Origin: Penaeus vannamei
Taxonomy: Eukaryota > Arthropoda > Malacostraca > Decapoda > Penaeidae
Direction: 5' to 3'
Length of the DNA stretch: 12,500 nucleotides
NCBI RefSeq assembly: GCF_042767895.1
Contig: NC_091565.1
Location: forward strand, 36,292,870 to 36,305,369
The notes under the pieces were generated by a model that was not told the origin of the DNA, did not search any database, and saw only the letters and a program-made list of their open reading frames with translations. This document shows positions 1-8,518 of this stretch, piece by piece; the stretch's first letter is position 1; each line of letters starts with the position of its first letter. Made by a program: the position numbers and the translations under genes.

Positions 1-900
1 GAGAGAACGAGGAGAGAATGAGCAGAGAGAACGAGGAGAGAATGAGCAGAGAGAACGAGGAGAGAATGAGCAGAGAGAACGAGGAGAGAATGAGCGAGAG
101 AACGAGGAGAGAATGAGCGAGAGAACGAGGAGAGAATGAGCGAGAGAACGAGGAGAGAATGAGCGAGAGAACGAGGAGAGAATGAGCGAGAGAACGAGGA
201 GAGAATGAGCGAGAGAACGAGGAGAGAATGAGCGAGAGAACGAGGAGAGAATGAACGAGAGAACGAGGAGAGAATGAACGAGAGAACGAGGAGAGAATGA
301 ACGAAAGAACGAGGAGAGAATGAACGAGAGAACGAGGAGAGAATGAACGAGAGAACGAGGAGAGAATGAACGAGAGAACGAGGAGAGAATGAACGAGAGA
401 ACGAGGAGAGAATGAACGAGAGAACAAGGAGAGAATGAGCGAGAGAACAAGGAGAGAATGAACGAGAGAACAAGGAGAGAATGAACGAGAGAACAAGGAG
501 AGAATGAGCGAGAGAACGAGGAGAGAATGAGCGAGAGAATGAGCGAGAGAACGAGGAGAGAATGAGCGAGAGAACGAGGAGAGAATGAGCGAGAGAACGA
601 GGAGAGAATGAGCGAGAGAACGAGCGAGAGAACGAGCGAGAGAACGAGGAGAGAATGAGCGAGAGAATGAGCGGGAGAATGAGCGAGAGAATGAGCGAGA
701 GAATGAGCGAGAGAATGAGCGAGAGAATGAGTAAGAGAATGAGTAAGAGAATGAGTAAGAGAATGAGTAAGAGAATGAGTAAGAGAATGAGTAAGAGAAT
801 GAGTAAGAGAACGAGTAAGAGAACGAGTGAGAGAACGAGTGAGAGAACGAGTGAGAGAACGAGTGAGAGAACGAGGAGAGGATGAGGAGAGAATGAGAGA
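1..900. repeat. GA-rich tandem array inside 3' LTR (partial)
   Basis: This is the same array as in the 5' LTR. The order of variants (three 24-bp AGCA units, seven AGCG units, eight AACG units, the ACAAGG units, then 12-mers) is conserved at a fixed offset of 9230 up to base 611. Differences seen: C at 71 versus T at 9301; one 12-bp unit missing near 611 relative to 9851; T versus C in the unit after GCGGG; and eight GTAAG units (731-815) versus six (9973-10033). Confidence 0.95.
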
Positions 901-2097
901 AAACAAGTGAAGACGAGAAGAGAACGAGTCAGGGTAAGAATAGAGTAGAATCAGTAAAAGTTGATTAAAAGTATGGTAAAAAAATAAAATCCTACGTAAA
1001 ATGAAAGGCAGACATTAAAAAAAGGAAATATTGCGTTAAAACAAAACAAAAATGAGCACCAACACTTGCTGCAACATTACTGTTAAAATATTAAAAGGAA
1101 ACTTGAAAAATAAAACGTGACAAAAGTTAAATGAGCATCACTGGGTTCGTCTGTATTTACGCCTTATCTGCCTTTATCACTGCTTATTAAGGTTTCACGT
1201 CCAGCTTTAATAGTACCTAGGCAAGTAACACAACGGGGGTCAGTACAACCTGAGATTTTCCTGCTGCCGAGAGGGAGATGAAACGCGACAAAGTCCAAGT
1301 TGACACTGTTTATTGGTTCAAGGTCCTGGAGGTTCCAGGACCCGTGACGTCACGGAACAACGAAACATTTTTATACATTTATAATAATAAATACAGATAA
1401 AACACACAATGATGACAACATGATTCATAAAAACAAATGATTAATAAAATTTATGTTAAAAGCTTACCAATTGCAGAAATAAGAAAGATTAGGAATAATC
1501 GATAAAACATTCAAATGATGAAGCAGTAAAAATTAAAACCTAAGAGATTATATAAAACATGAAAAGTAATTAAAATAATAAACAATACCTTATACCAAAA
1601 CAGTAAAATGGATTAAGGAAAATAAGAACACACTTGCTAAAAATGAAAATAAAAAAATACGTCATGGGAGTGATAGATCCTCGACTAAATTATAAGAGTG
1701 TCAAATCAAGACTTTAGGTCTTCTAAAATGTATAAAAACTAAATAAAACTGTAAAAAAAAATATCTTCAGGGGAAGTAAAAGATTAAAACTGAAATATAG
1801 ATAAAAAAAATAATAATGCAACGTCACGTCTCAATCAGAAATATAGATTACTTAATTCGAGGGTTCACAACTGGGTTTAGAATTTAAACAAAATAAAAAA
1901 CGCAACCTAAAATACTAAACTAAAAGTGGGATCCGTAAAACCAACAACTGCAACATTAATGTAAACATAACGAGGGGAAAGAAAACGGGCTTAGGGGGAA
2001 CCATAGAAGTCACGCGCAGGTGACAAGTGCGCACAGGTGTCGCAGGAAGAGTGCCAACTGGAGTGCCGCGCCCTCTCGGTAATTAATACACTCCACA
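901..2097. other. Unique, AT-rich part of the 3' LTR (U3/R), no gene
   Basis: There is no open reading frame of note in about 1.2 kb. The sequence is AT-rich with many short A-runs. In the sense direction it holds a purine-rich junction, two E-box-like CAGGTG words (2034-2039, 2017-2022), two TGACGT words (1826-1821, 1664-1659), a TATA-like box (1375-1368), a CRE palindrome (1355-1342), a hairpin (1342-1322) and AATAAA (1314-1309). Every one of these has its identical partner in the 5' LTR. Confidence 0.8.
1309..1314 (-). promoter_or_regulatory. Candidate polyadenylation signal AATAAA in 3' LTR
   Basis: The sense strand reads AATAAA, 8 bases after the hairpin, with the twin copy at 10532-10527 in the 5' LTR. 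Cleavage some 15-25 bases on would give an R region of only about 50-60 bases between the inferred start and the poly(A) site. Other AATAAA words occur in this AT-rich LTR, so the choice depends on position. Confidence 0.35.
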
Positions 2098-2110
2098 ATC
2101 CTCCCATGCC
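2098..2110 (-). promoter_or_regulatory. Polypurine tract next to the 3' LTR
   Basis: On the sense strand the bases before the LTR read GGCATGGGAGGAT followed by TGTGGAG. The GGGAGGA run directly before the LTR is the expected plus-strand primer. It is shorter and less pure than many; only its position and composition support it. Confidence 0.65.
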
Positions 2111-2262
2111 TTGGGTCGGAGTGGTCAGCGGAGACATCCTGAAACAAAATCAAAGATTGGCCTGAGCCCCGTTACTTGCCTTTACAACATAAAACGTGGA
2201 CAGCCAGACGTGTCCACAAGCAGAAGGCAACAAAAAAACAGACAATATACATTACAACAAAC
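2111..2262. other. Short non-coding interval after pol
   Basis: About 150 bases separate the pol stop from the purine tract. There is no conserved frame, and the space is too short for an envelope gene. Confidence 0.6.
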
Positions 2263-4380
2263 TCAGAGATCAGCCCCAGTATCTGCAGCTCCTCGAACGA
2301 CGCCACAGGCCTCTGCTTCCCATACCATGGACGTCAGCATGGCAACCCAGGGGTCATCTGGGTTAGGGGCCTCAGCATCAGCAGCATCGTCACTATCCTC
2401 GACCTCCTCGTCATCTTCGACCTCGTCGTCAGCAGCATATGAAAGCTCGGCTGGTGCATGGTAAGCCTTCAAGTGATTAAGATGAGCCTTCATCTGGACT
2501 TCGGTGGTGACGTCTTGGATCTCAAAGGACACCGGTCCTAGGCGTTTCATAATGCGTGCAGGGCCGCGCCATTTCCCTGTGAGAGGAGGAAGACCTCCCA
2601 TACGATGACGGTGCTCATAGTACCACACAAGGGCACCTTCGGTAGGCTGGAACTCCACCCTTTTGCCACGGTCATAATACCTCCCGTAGATTCGGCGCGC
2701 TTCCTTAGAGGCTTCTACAGCTGCACGACGGGCTTCCTGAAGGCGCTCCTGGAGCTTGGCGTTTTCATCGAAGACAGCTTCATTGGTGAGGCCGATGGGA
2801 AAGTTGGCATGCCTGCCGGTAAGCAGGTAGAGAGGCTGCTCACCAGTAGTACGGTGGATGGCCGAGTTGATTTGCAGGCGTAGCTCAGGAACAAACTGGT
2901 GCCAGACTCTTGGACGGTTGTTCACAAGAGCAGTGAGTGCAGACTTTACAACACGGTTTGTGCGCTCCACCATGCCATTCGCTTGTGGATGATAGCGAAT
3001 TGTGTAGTGATTGCTGGCGTGCATTAGTTGGGTGAGTTCACGAAACAGGTTACTGGTAAACTGGACTCCATTATCACTCTGAATAACTCTGGGTGGGCCG
3101 AAAATGGTGACCCAGTGGTCCAGGAATGCTCTGTGTACAGCTGCTGCAGTGGCTCTTCGAAGTGGGACGATTTGCAAGTAGCAGGAATGTTGGTCTAATA
3201 TTGAAAGAGCCCAACGAACTGTAACATTGGGCCCAAAGTCCATTATATCCATGGAGACCCTCTCCAGGGGAAACTGGGCTAGTGGTGTATCTGCCATGGG
3301 GGCCTTCTGCATGTTGCCTCGAGACTGCTGACATATCACGCAACTGCCAACATACTGACGAGCATCTCTTAGCATGTTAGGCCAGTAAAACATTGATCGG
3401 GCATTCTGGAACGTCCGATGTACTCCTGGATGTGAGGCCAGTGGGGGCAGATGCGACGCTTTCAATGCAGAGTTCCTGAGGCTCTCAGGCACCACCAACT
3501 GGTAGCAAATCCGGTCTGGCAAGTGTCTCAGACGATAGAGCACTCCATCTTTCAATTCGAAGTCACTCAGTGGAAGGGGCAGCTTCTTCTTTGGGAGAGT
3601 TCCATCCCTAAGGTATCGCCGGATGTCAGCAAGCTGTGGGTCGGCCGCTTGTTGATCCGCTAGCTTGTCAGGGGAGAGCTCAGTGATGGTTAACTTCGCA
3701 ACTTGGCGGGACAGCAAATCAGGAACATAATTGGCAGGCCCTTCCTTATAACGAATGCTGAAGTCATAAAAGGAGAGGTCATGTGCGAAGCGAGTCATTC
3801 TAGGAGACTTGGTTTTTCTGGTGAAGACGTACACTAACGGTCGGTGGTCGGTGTAGACTGTAAAATGCCGCCCATACAGATACGAGTCGAACACTCGAAC
3901 ACCTTCCACAACTGCCAAAGCCTCCAGGTCGATGATAGGGTAGCGGGTTTCAGCATCACGGAGCTTTCTGCTGTAGTATGCAACAGCATGCGGCGATTGC
4001 AGATCATCCCTCTGGATCAAACAGGCGCCCAAAGCGATGTTGGATGCGTCTGTATGAAGCTCAAATTCTTTGGTAAAATCGGGCTGCCGGAGGACAGGCG
4101 CTGATACAAGCTTTTCCTTCAGTGCATTAAAGGCGGCTTCTTGTTCATGGCCCCAGGTCCATGCTCGTCCCTTCTTCAGCAGGAGATGCAAAGGAGAGGC
4201 GATGGTAGCATACCCAGGGATGTGTTTCCTGAAGAAGCCAGTGGCACCCAAGAAGCGACGAACTTCTCTCACAGTACGGGGTGATGGGGTTTTCGATATA
4301 GCCAATACCTTCTCTTGATTGGGTGAAACACCTTCTGGGGAAATCGTAAAGCCCAAGAAGTCGATGGTGGTAGCTGCAAA
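2263..4380 (-). CDS. pol: Pol, second part: RT thumb, RNase H and integrase
   Basis: This continues the same frame after the amber stop and has no plausible start of its own. Numbering from the TTG codon at 4356: RT connection 1-60 (FLGATGFFRKHIPGYA); RNase H with FELHTDAS (D103), E145 and YTDH (D170); integrase zinc module H302/H309 with C339/C342; catalytic core D370, D428, E464, with exactly 35 residues between the last two; then a GPY/F-like module at about 594-614 (KWRGPARI). No chromodomain is seen. The C-terminus is strongly acidic (640-668). Integrase inserts the cDNA into host chromatin; RNase H removes the RNA strand. All catalytic residues are present, so the interruption upstream is the only visible lesion. 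Without readthrough this part would not be made. Confidence 0.92.
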   Translation of the reverse strand, partial: FAATTIDFLGFTISPEGVSPNQEKVLAISKTPSPRTVREVRRFLGATGFFRKHIPGYATIASPLHLLLKKGRAWTWGHEQEAAFNALKEKLVSAPVLRQPDFTKEFELHTDASNIALGACLIQRDDLQSPHAVAYYSRKLRDAETRYPIIDLEALAVVEGVRVFDSYLYGRHFTVYTDHRPLVYVFTRKTKSPRMTRFAHDLSFYDFSIRYKEGPANYVPDLLSRQVAKLTITELSPDKLADQQAADPQLADIRRYLRDGTLPKKKLPLPLSDFELKDGVLYRLRHLPDRICYQLVVPESLRNSALKASHLPPLASHPGVHRTFQNARSMFYWPNMLRDARQYVGSCVICQQSRGNMQKAPMADTPLAQFPLERVSMDIMDFGPNVTVRWALSILDQHSCYLQIVPLRRATAAAVHRAFLDHWVTIFGPPRVIQSDNGVQFTSNLFRELTQLMHASNHYTIRYHPQANGMVERTNRVVKSALTALVNNRPRVWHQFVPELRLQINSAIHRTTGEQPLYLLTGRHANFPIGLTNEAVFDENAKLQERLQEARRAAVEASKEARRIYGRYYDRGKRVEFQPTEGALVWYYEHRHRMGGLPPLTGKWRGPARIMKRLGPVSFEIQDVTTEVQMKAHLNHLKAYHAPAELSYAADDEVEDDEEVEDSDDAADAEAPNPDDPWVAMLTSMVWEAEACGVVRGAADTGADL

Positions 4381-4383
4381 CTA
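4381..4383 (-). other. In-frame amber (TAG) stop interrupting RT
   Basis: The plus strand reads CTA. The upstream and downstream pol segments are in the same frame (4380 minus 4356 is a multiple of three) and both show RT homology running up to the stop. It sits between the conserved Lys-Cys and Phe of the region that links palm and thumb in Gypsy RTs. The following bases (TTT GCA) do not resemble a known strong readthrough context. Confidence 0.9.
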
Positions 4384-6324
4384 GCATTTCTGGACGTTCA
4401 GCTTGAGACCGGCCATGGAAAGGAGTTGTAACGTCTCATCCAGATCACTGAGATGCTGCGAGAAGGTTCTGCTGTAGACGATCACATCGTCAAGGTAGGC
4501 AAGCGTATGACGGCCCAGCACAGAAGACAGGACAAGATTCATTGTGCGTTGGAATGTTGTCGGAGCAGTTGACAGACCAAAGGGGAGCCTTCGAAAATGG
4601 AAGAGCCGATAGCCATCGGAGAATGCTGTCTTTGGCCTGTCCAACTCCTCCACTTCTACACTCCAGTAGGCTGCCCTTGCATCCAGGGTAGTGAAGATGT
4701 TCATGGTCCCCAGCTCATCTATCATTTCACTTATGTGCGGCAGCGGGTAGGTATCACGTTTGGTGACAGCATTGAGTCCACGGTAGTCCACACAAAAACG
4801 CAGTGTCCCCCCCTTTTTCTTCACGAGAACTACTGGACTTAACCAGGGTGAGGTAGAAGGCTCTATGACACCTGCCCGGAGCATAGAGTCGCATTGCTCC
4901 TTGATGGTTTGACGAGTGGCATGTGGTAGCCTCCACTGTCGGTTGCAGACGGGTTTGGCATCACCGGTATCGATGCTGTGCTTGATGCCAGGGACTAACC
5001 CCACAGTTTCTTCATCACCATCAAAGAGCTCCTGGTAACGGCTGAGTACCTGTGTGAGTTCTAGGCGTTGGGCGTCTCCTAAGTGGCTGAGGTCTGGGGC
5101 AAGGTCTTCATTCCTGGTTCCCTCGGCCTTAGATGCTAATGACTCTACAGCCTCAATTGCAGCTATTGCTAGAGACGGTGGCAATTCAGCATCACAAACA
5201 TCTAGGTCATCTTCATATCCAAAGTCCTGGACTCCATAGAAGTTGTCGAACTCGTCCTCTTCCCACTCATATTCTTCTGGTACATCATCCTCCCAAGAAC
5301 CCTCCTCGACAGGATTGTTGCTAGTCCTGGCGACTGGTTCTTGAGGTGGAGGTTGAGGCTGTGATTCCGAAGAGTGAGTGGAGTACACAGCGTCTACAGG
5401 CTCCACTGTGCCTAAGCGAGTCCCATTGTGGAGGATGAGTGGCCGAGACGAGGGATTCACGGCCCACACGTGGCAGTGGCGTTCTTTGACTGTGGTGACA
5501 GAGTGCGGAATCGTGAGGGCCTCCGACACTCCTGGAGTTAAAAGGACGTCCCCATCTGTTGGACCCATACGTGCGACACGGCCACTCAGGAAACAGCCTG
5601 AGTGAGGTGGGATCTCCACTCGCTGGACAAGGTGCACTGCAGCGGCATCTTGAGGTTTCTGGATCTGGCCCATGGCAGCATCACTGGTTCTGGCAACCTT
5701 CCGTGTTGTTGGCAGAGTCTTGTTGCGGGTGACCGGACAGATTCCGAGTGTTTTGTGATCAGTGTAGACAACTGAAAACTCCCGTCCTTCCAGTGTGAGA
5801 ACTGCATTGTTTGTGATTGTGCTGTGGGACAGGGTGAAGTTCAGCCTCCGAAGGAGATCCATTCCGACAAGAATGTCACCTGGGAAGGTAGTGTCGACTT
5901 CAGCAGCTTGATGAGGTACAGTGAGGTTATCATCTAGGTTAAAAGCAAGTGTCCATTCTGAGGTAACATGCAGTGGCTGGCCTGTCACCCCTCTGAGGAT
6001 CTTTGAAGAGCTTCTGCTTCGAAGTTTCCGGCATGCATCAGTTAGGATGGCAGCTGAAGACTTGATAAGGGTGGCCTCGGAACCCGTGTCAATGAAGCAG
6101 ATTGTGGTCCTGCCATTAATATTGAGTCCCACGAGAGGTCGTCCTGTGGGACCTGCTGCGTTCACCACACTGATCACTGGTTCGTGGAGTTCCGTCTGTG
6201 TACTGGTGGTAGTAACGGCTCCCTGCTGTGAGACTGCCAGAGGGGCTTGGAGCTCTGCCATCCTGGCCGGTCGGAAAGGGACACTCCCTGGCAAGATGGC
6301 CGGTCCTCTGGCAACGAAAGCAGG
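4381..6324 (-). CDS. pol: Pol, first part: protease and reverse transcriptase palm, ended by an internal stop
   Basis: The pol frame opens after a TAA at 6327-6325 and has no ATG until 6261, inside the gag overlap, so it is probably made as Gag-Pol by +1 frameshifting. Numbering from the TTG at 6294: a retropepsin-type aspartic protease at about 52-150 (FIDTGSEATLI, catalytic D69; ILVGMDLL at 141-148); a beta-rich segment 225-300; an acidic spacer 326-370; then RT from about 440, with CVDYRGLN, LDARAAYW (metal-binding D538), LPFGLSTAPTTFQR and YLDD (600-603). The protease processes the polyprotein; RT copies RNA to cDNA. The frame ends at TAG 4383-4381 right after the palm, where Gypsy RTs normally continue. 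The following sequence is open in the same frame, so this is a nonsense break, not a gene end. Confidence 0.92.
   Translation of the reverse strand, partial: PAFVARGPAILPGSVPFRPARMAELQAPLAVSQQGAVTTTSTQTELHEPVISVVNAAGPTGRPLVGLNINGRTTICFIDTGSEATLIKSSAAILTDACRKLRSRSSSKILRGVTGQPLHVTSEWTLAFNLDDNLTVPHQAAEVDTTFPGDILVGMDLLRRLNFTLSHSTITNNAVLTLEGREFSVVYTDHKTLGICPVTRNKTLPTTRKVARTSDAAMGQIQKPQDAAAVHLVQRVEIPPHSGCFLSGRVARMGPTDGDVLLTPGVSEALTIPHSVTTVKERHCHVWAVNPSSRPLILHNGTRLGTVEPVDAVYSTHSSESQPQPPPQEPVARTSNNPVEEGSWEDDVPEEYEWEEDEFDNFYGVQDFGYEDDLDVCDAELPPSLAIAAIEAVESLASKAEGTRNEDLAPDLSHLGDAQRLELTQVLSRYQELFDGDEETVGLVPGIKHSIDTGDAKPVCNRQWRLPHATRQTIKEQCDSMLRAGVIEPSTSPWLSPVVLVKKKGGTLRFCVDYRGLNAVTKRDTYPLPHISEMIDELGTMNIFTTLDARAAYWSVEVEELDRPKTAFSDGYRLFHFRRLPFGLSTAPTTFQRTMNLVLSSVLGRHTLAYLDDVIVYSRTFSQHLSDLDETLQLLSMAGLKLNVQKC
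6116..6324 (-). promoter_or_regulatory. gag-pol overlap, candidate +1 frameshift zone
   Basis: Gag codons begin at 6322, 6319 and so on; pol codons begin one base further downstream (6321, 6318 and so on). The only interval open in both frames is 6324 to 6119, so any shift must happen here. It includes the CCHC zinc knuckle (6322-6281). I do not see the known Ty3 or Ty1 slip sites. A one-base insertion or deletion in this copy is the alternative. Confidence 0.6.
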
Positions 6325-7780
6325 TTAGGCTTCTTGGTGGTGGTCTAATGCCTGATGCAGTGGCACGGCATTCTGAAGTGTTGTGGTACGAACTGCGATG
6401 ATACTCGCACCACCGGGAAGAAGCAGGGTATGGAGACGCAACTTCATCTTGTTCGGCAGCCACAGCGTATGCATAAGCATCTCGGGTTCGAGGTGGACGA
6501 GGTGGGTAATTGTGCCGACCCACACTGTCATCTCCAGGGAAGTCATTTGGAGACTGGTGACGGCTGGTAGACTCCCTGTGCCGTATGCCGTTCCGGGAAT
6601 TCCAAATCCTTTGGGCGGTCTCAGCAAGCTGTGATGTCGGGCAATCTTCCTTCAGGGCTAGGAAATCCCTTAGCCAGGGCGGGATCCCAGTCAGAAACAC
6701 ACGTCTAATAAGCTCTGTGGGATCACCTATAGCTTCCTTATGGTCCCGGTAACCCTGGTAGACAGATCCCTCGAGTTGCTGGTAAAAATCAAAGGGAGCC
6801 TGTCCTGCAGCCATACGGTTCTCATACAGGACTTTGTAAAAGTCTGCTGCAGTATAGGTTCCTCGGAACTTGGAGCGTAGAGCTGCCTTAAATGTGTCCC
6901 AGTCACGTATGAAATCAAAGAGTGGCGAGTTGATGATAAGATCAGCAGAGCCGCGGCAACTTGCTCGTGCTGCTTGAATAAAAGATTCGCTCGTTGGAGG
7001 CTTCACAAGATTTTCGATCGAGCGAATCCAGCCCTCAATCTCTTGATTTCTCTTAAGAGGCAGTGAAGCTGAAGTGTCCCCCTTAAAGTGAGGAACAGTC
7101 TCCCTTGCAAGGACATAGGAGACAGTTTGGGACGGCCCTTGAGATGAGGCGGGTCTCCCATATGAAGGCGCGTGGCTGAATTCAGGCACATTTAGATTGT
7201 TGGGGTAATGTGCAGGCTGGACTGGAGGTTCTGGTGTAGATGGTTGGCTACGGGGAAGGGGCCGAGGAAGATCACAGGTTGCATCATTGCGGCCATACAT
7301 CTGGACAGCATCTCTCGGCCGACTTTTCCGCTTTTCCTCTTCTAATTCTCTTTCCTTTTCCTTTAACAGTCGTCGTAGCGTTGCGATCTGCTCATCTCTG
7401 CTGCTGTCTTGCGCTCGCTCAGGGGTAGGAGTGGGCAGAGCTCTCTGAGGGCTAGAGTGGGTAGTTGATGCCGTTTCCACCCCTTGTTGATGTGTTGCTT
7501 CTTCTTGCCGGGCCAGTCGCTCGCTGAAATCTTGTGTCTGCGACTTGATTTCTTGTATGTCAGCGGATAAAGCTCCAATTTTGTCGAGGATCTCCGAGAA
7601 GAGAGTCATCTCGCCCTCCATGGCTCGTACTGCTTGTCTTACTTCGGGGTTTGAACAGGGGACAATGACCGGCATCTGTTCAACCGAAGTACTGGGCACA
7701 GGTGAGGGAGCACGGGAACTGGGCTGGCTCAACGTCCCTGCATGCTTACTGCGGGTCACTCTTTCGGGTTTTCCAGGCAT
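6116..7780 (-). CDS. gag: Gag polyprotein (capsid and nucleocapsid), 554 aa
   Basis: Gag forms the virus-like particle and packages element RNA in the cytoplasm. The ATG at 7780 has A at -3 and an in-frame TAG immediately before it (7786-7784), so it is the first possible start in this frame. Residues 52-97 and 128-153 look like coiled coils. Residues 225-400 form a helical, capsid-like core with the W.FK.ALR..F and FY..LE...QGY patterns typical of Gypsy Gag. Two zinc knuckles follow: a CHHC form (C458, H461, H466, C471) and a classic CCHC (C487, C490, H495, C500). The N-terminus and residues 100-125 and 165-220 are Ser/Pro-rich linkers. The frame is intact. Its last 70 codons overlap pol, which runs in the +1 frame. 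Confidence 0.93.
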   Translation of the reverse strand: MPGKPERVTRSKHAGTLSQPSSRAPSPVPSTSVEQMPVIVPCSNPEVRQAVRAMEGEMTLFSEILDKIGALSADIQEIKSQTQDFSERLARQEEATHQQGVETASTTHSSPQRALPTPTPERAQDSSRDEQIATLRRLLKEKERELEEEKRKSRPRDAVQMYGRNDATCDLPRPLPRSQPSTPEPPVQPAHYPNNLNVPEFSHAPSYGRPASSQGPSQTVSYVLARETVPHFKGDTSASLPLKRNQEIEGWIRSIENLVKPPTSESFIQAARASCRGSADLIINSPLFDFIRDWDTFKAALRSKFRGTYTAADFYKVLYENRMAAGQAPFDFYQQLEGSVYQGYRDHKEAIGDPTELIRRVFLTGIPPWLRDFLALKEDCPTSQLAETAQRIWNSRNGIRHRESTSRHQSPNDFPGDDSVGRHNYPPRPPRTRDAYAYAVAAEQDEVASPYPASSRWCEYHRSSYHNTSECRATASGIRPPPRSLTCFRCQRTGHLARECPFPTGQDGRAPSPSGSLTAGSRYYHQYTDGTPRTSDQCGERSRSHRTTSRGTQY

Positions 7781-8485
7781 TGTCTAGATCACTGCTAGGA
7801 CACTCACAACACTTAACACAGGGGGTTGATGAGTTACTGAACACTATGGACCCCAAAACACCAGTATCACTGAACACAGGGGTTGGGGAGTCACTGAACA
7901 CAATGGACCACAAAACACCAGTATCACCGAATACAGGGCTTGGGGAGTCACTAAACACTTTGGACCACAAAACACCAGTATCACTGAACACAGGGGTTGG
8001 GGAGTCACTAAACACTAGGCACCACAAAACAAACAAAATCAGAACATAATAGATCAAAACATTTAGGCCTTTACACTTAAGTCACCACGGGATATTTACA
8101 TTAAATAGTCACCGTAGAGTATATTACTCAACGATACACCAAGAACTGAACATAATCACTATGCACTTTGGAAGATTATACACACTGCTGGAACAAAGTT
8201 ATCACATTTACATGGAAATCAGGAAAGTATCCCTAAACCTATCGAGAGCCATAAACCATTAGCTGGGCGAGCGGTTTTTAGTACATGTACATCTACCTCT
8301 GCAAGAGATGATTATGCTGAAAGAGATGGGTACCGCTCTTGAATACTACAAATATACATTGATCAATACTACATGGCTCTCCAAAGTCCTCTTAAGAGGC
8401 TACAGACACGGTTGACATAACCTAGCAGGAAGCAACAAATTATGCTGGACGTAATTGCGAGAAGGACACTAGTAGGACAGCAAAC
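7781..8485 (-). other. Untranslated leader between primer site and gag
   Basis: About 700 bases with no convincing coding frame. The half near gag contains the 57-bp tandem repeats (7822-8031). The half near the primer site, 8041-8485, has no repeat or motif that I recognise. In other LTR elements this interval holds packaging and dimerisation signals, but none can be assigned here by eye. Confidence 0.6.
7822..8031. repeat. 57-bp tandem repeat, about 3.7 copies, in the gag leader
   Basis: Units start at 7822, 7879, 7936 and 7993, each beginning GGGGTTGGGG or a close variant and containing GAACACA, ACCACAAAACACC and GTATCAC. Divergence between units is a few bases. The unit length, 57 bases, is a multiple of three, so both strands stay open across the block in one frame (19-residue repeats). 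Neither frame has an ATG suited to a real gene, and the sense-strand frame is out of phase with gag. Confidence 0.9.
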
Positions 8486-8503
8486 CTCCCGCCGCTGCCA
8501 CCA
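8486..8503 (-). promoter_or_regulatory. Primer binding site, tRNA-Leu type
   Basis: The plus strand reads CTCCCGCCGCTGCCACCA, which is the shape of a tRNA 3' end including CCA. It matches 16 of 18 bases of the 3' end of animal tRNA-Leu (AAG/UAG), as I know it. On the sense strand it begins TGGTGGCAGCGG, a primer binding site known from many animal Gypsy elements. It lies just inside the 5' LTR, where minus-strand cDNA synthesis begins. Confidence 0.85.
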
Positions 8504-8518
8504 AAAATTATAAGTATC

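Larger units (their letters stand above)
1..2097 (-). repeat. 3' LTR (partial, cut by window start)
   Basis: Bases 882-2097 match 10100-11316 with no substitution and a single length difference: an A-run of 8 at 1803-1810 versus 9 at 11021-11029. Bases 1-881 are the tandem array and align to the right array with a few substitutions and 12-bp copy differences. In the sense direction the LTR follows directly on a purine-rich tract. It would supply the polyadenylation site of the genomic transcript. The terminal part corresponding to 8519-9230 of the 5' LTR lies beyond the window. Confidence 0.93.

Noticed and set aside
655..885. Met-Ser-Glu-Arg repeat frame on the plus strand (also 9897-10103)
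   Set aside because: It is the 12-bp unit read in one frame, lies antisense to the element, and its length changes with copy number.
1..900. CRISPR array
   Set aside because: Units are contiguous with no unique spacers, and the context is a eukaryotic LTR.
2111..2464. Plus-strand frames over the pol 3' end as a possible env or antisense gene
   Set aside because: They run antisense to the integrase C-terminus and show only low-complexity Ser/Thr content mirroring the acidic tail of pol; there is no signal peptide or membrane segment.
7702..8057. Small frames across the 57-bp repeats on both strands
   Set aside because: The repeat length is a multiple of three, so openness is automatic; the minus-strand frame starts at TTG and is out of phase with gag, and the plus-strand one is antisense to the gag start.
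8486..8503. tRNA gene fragment
   Set aside because: Only the last 18 bases resemble a tRNA; position beside the LTR makes it a primer binding site.
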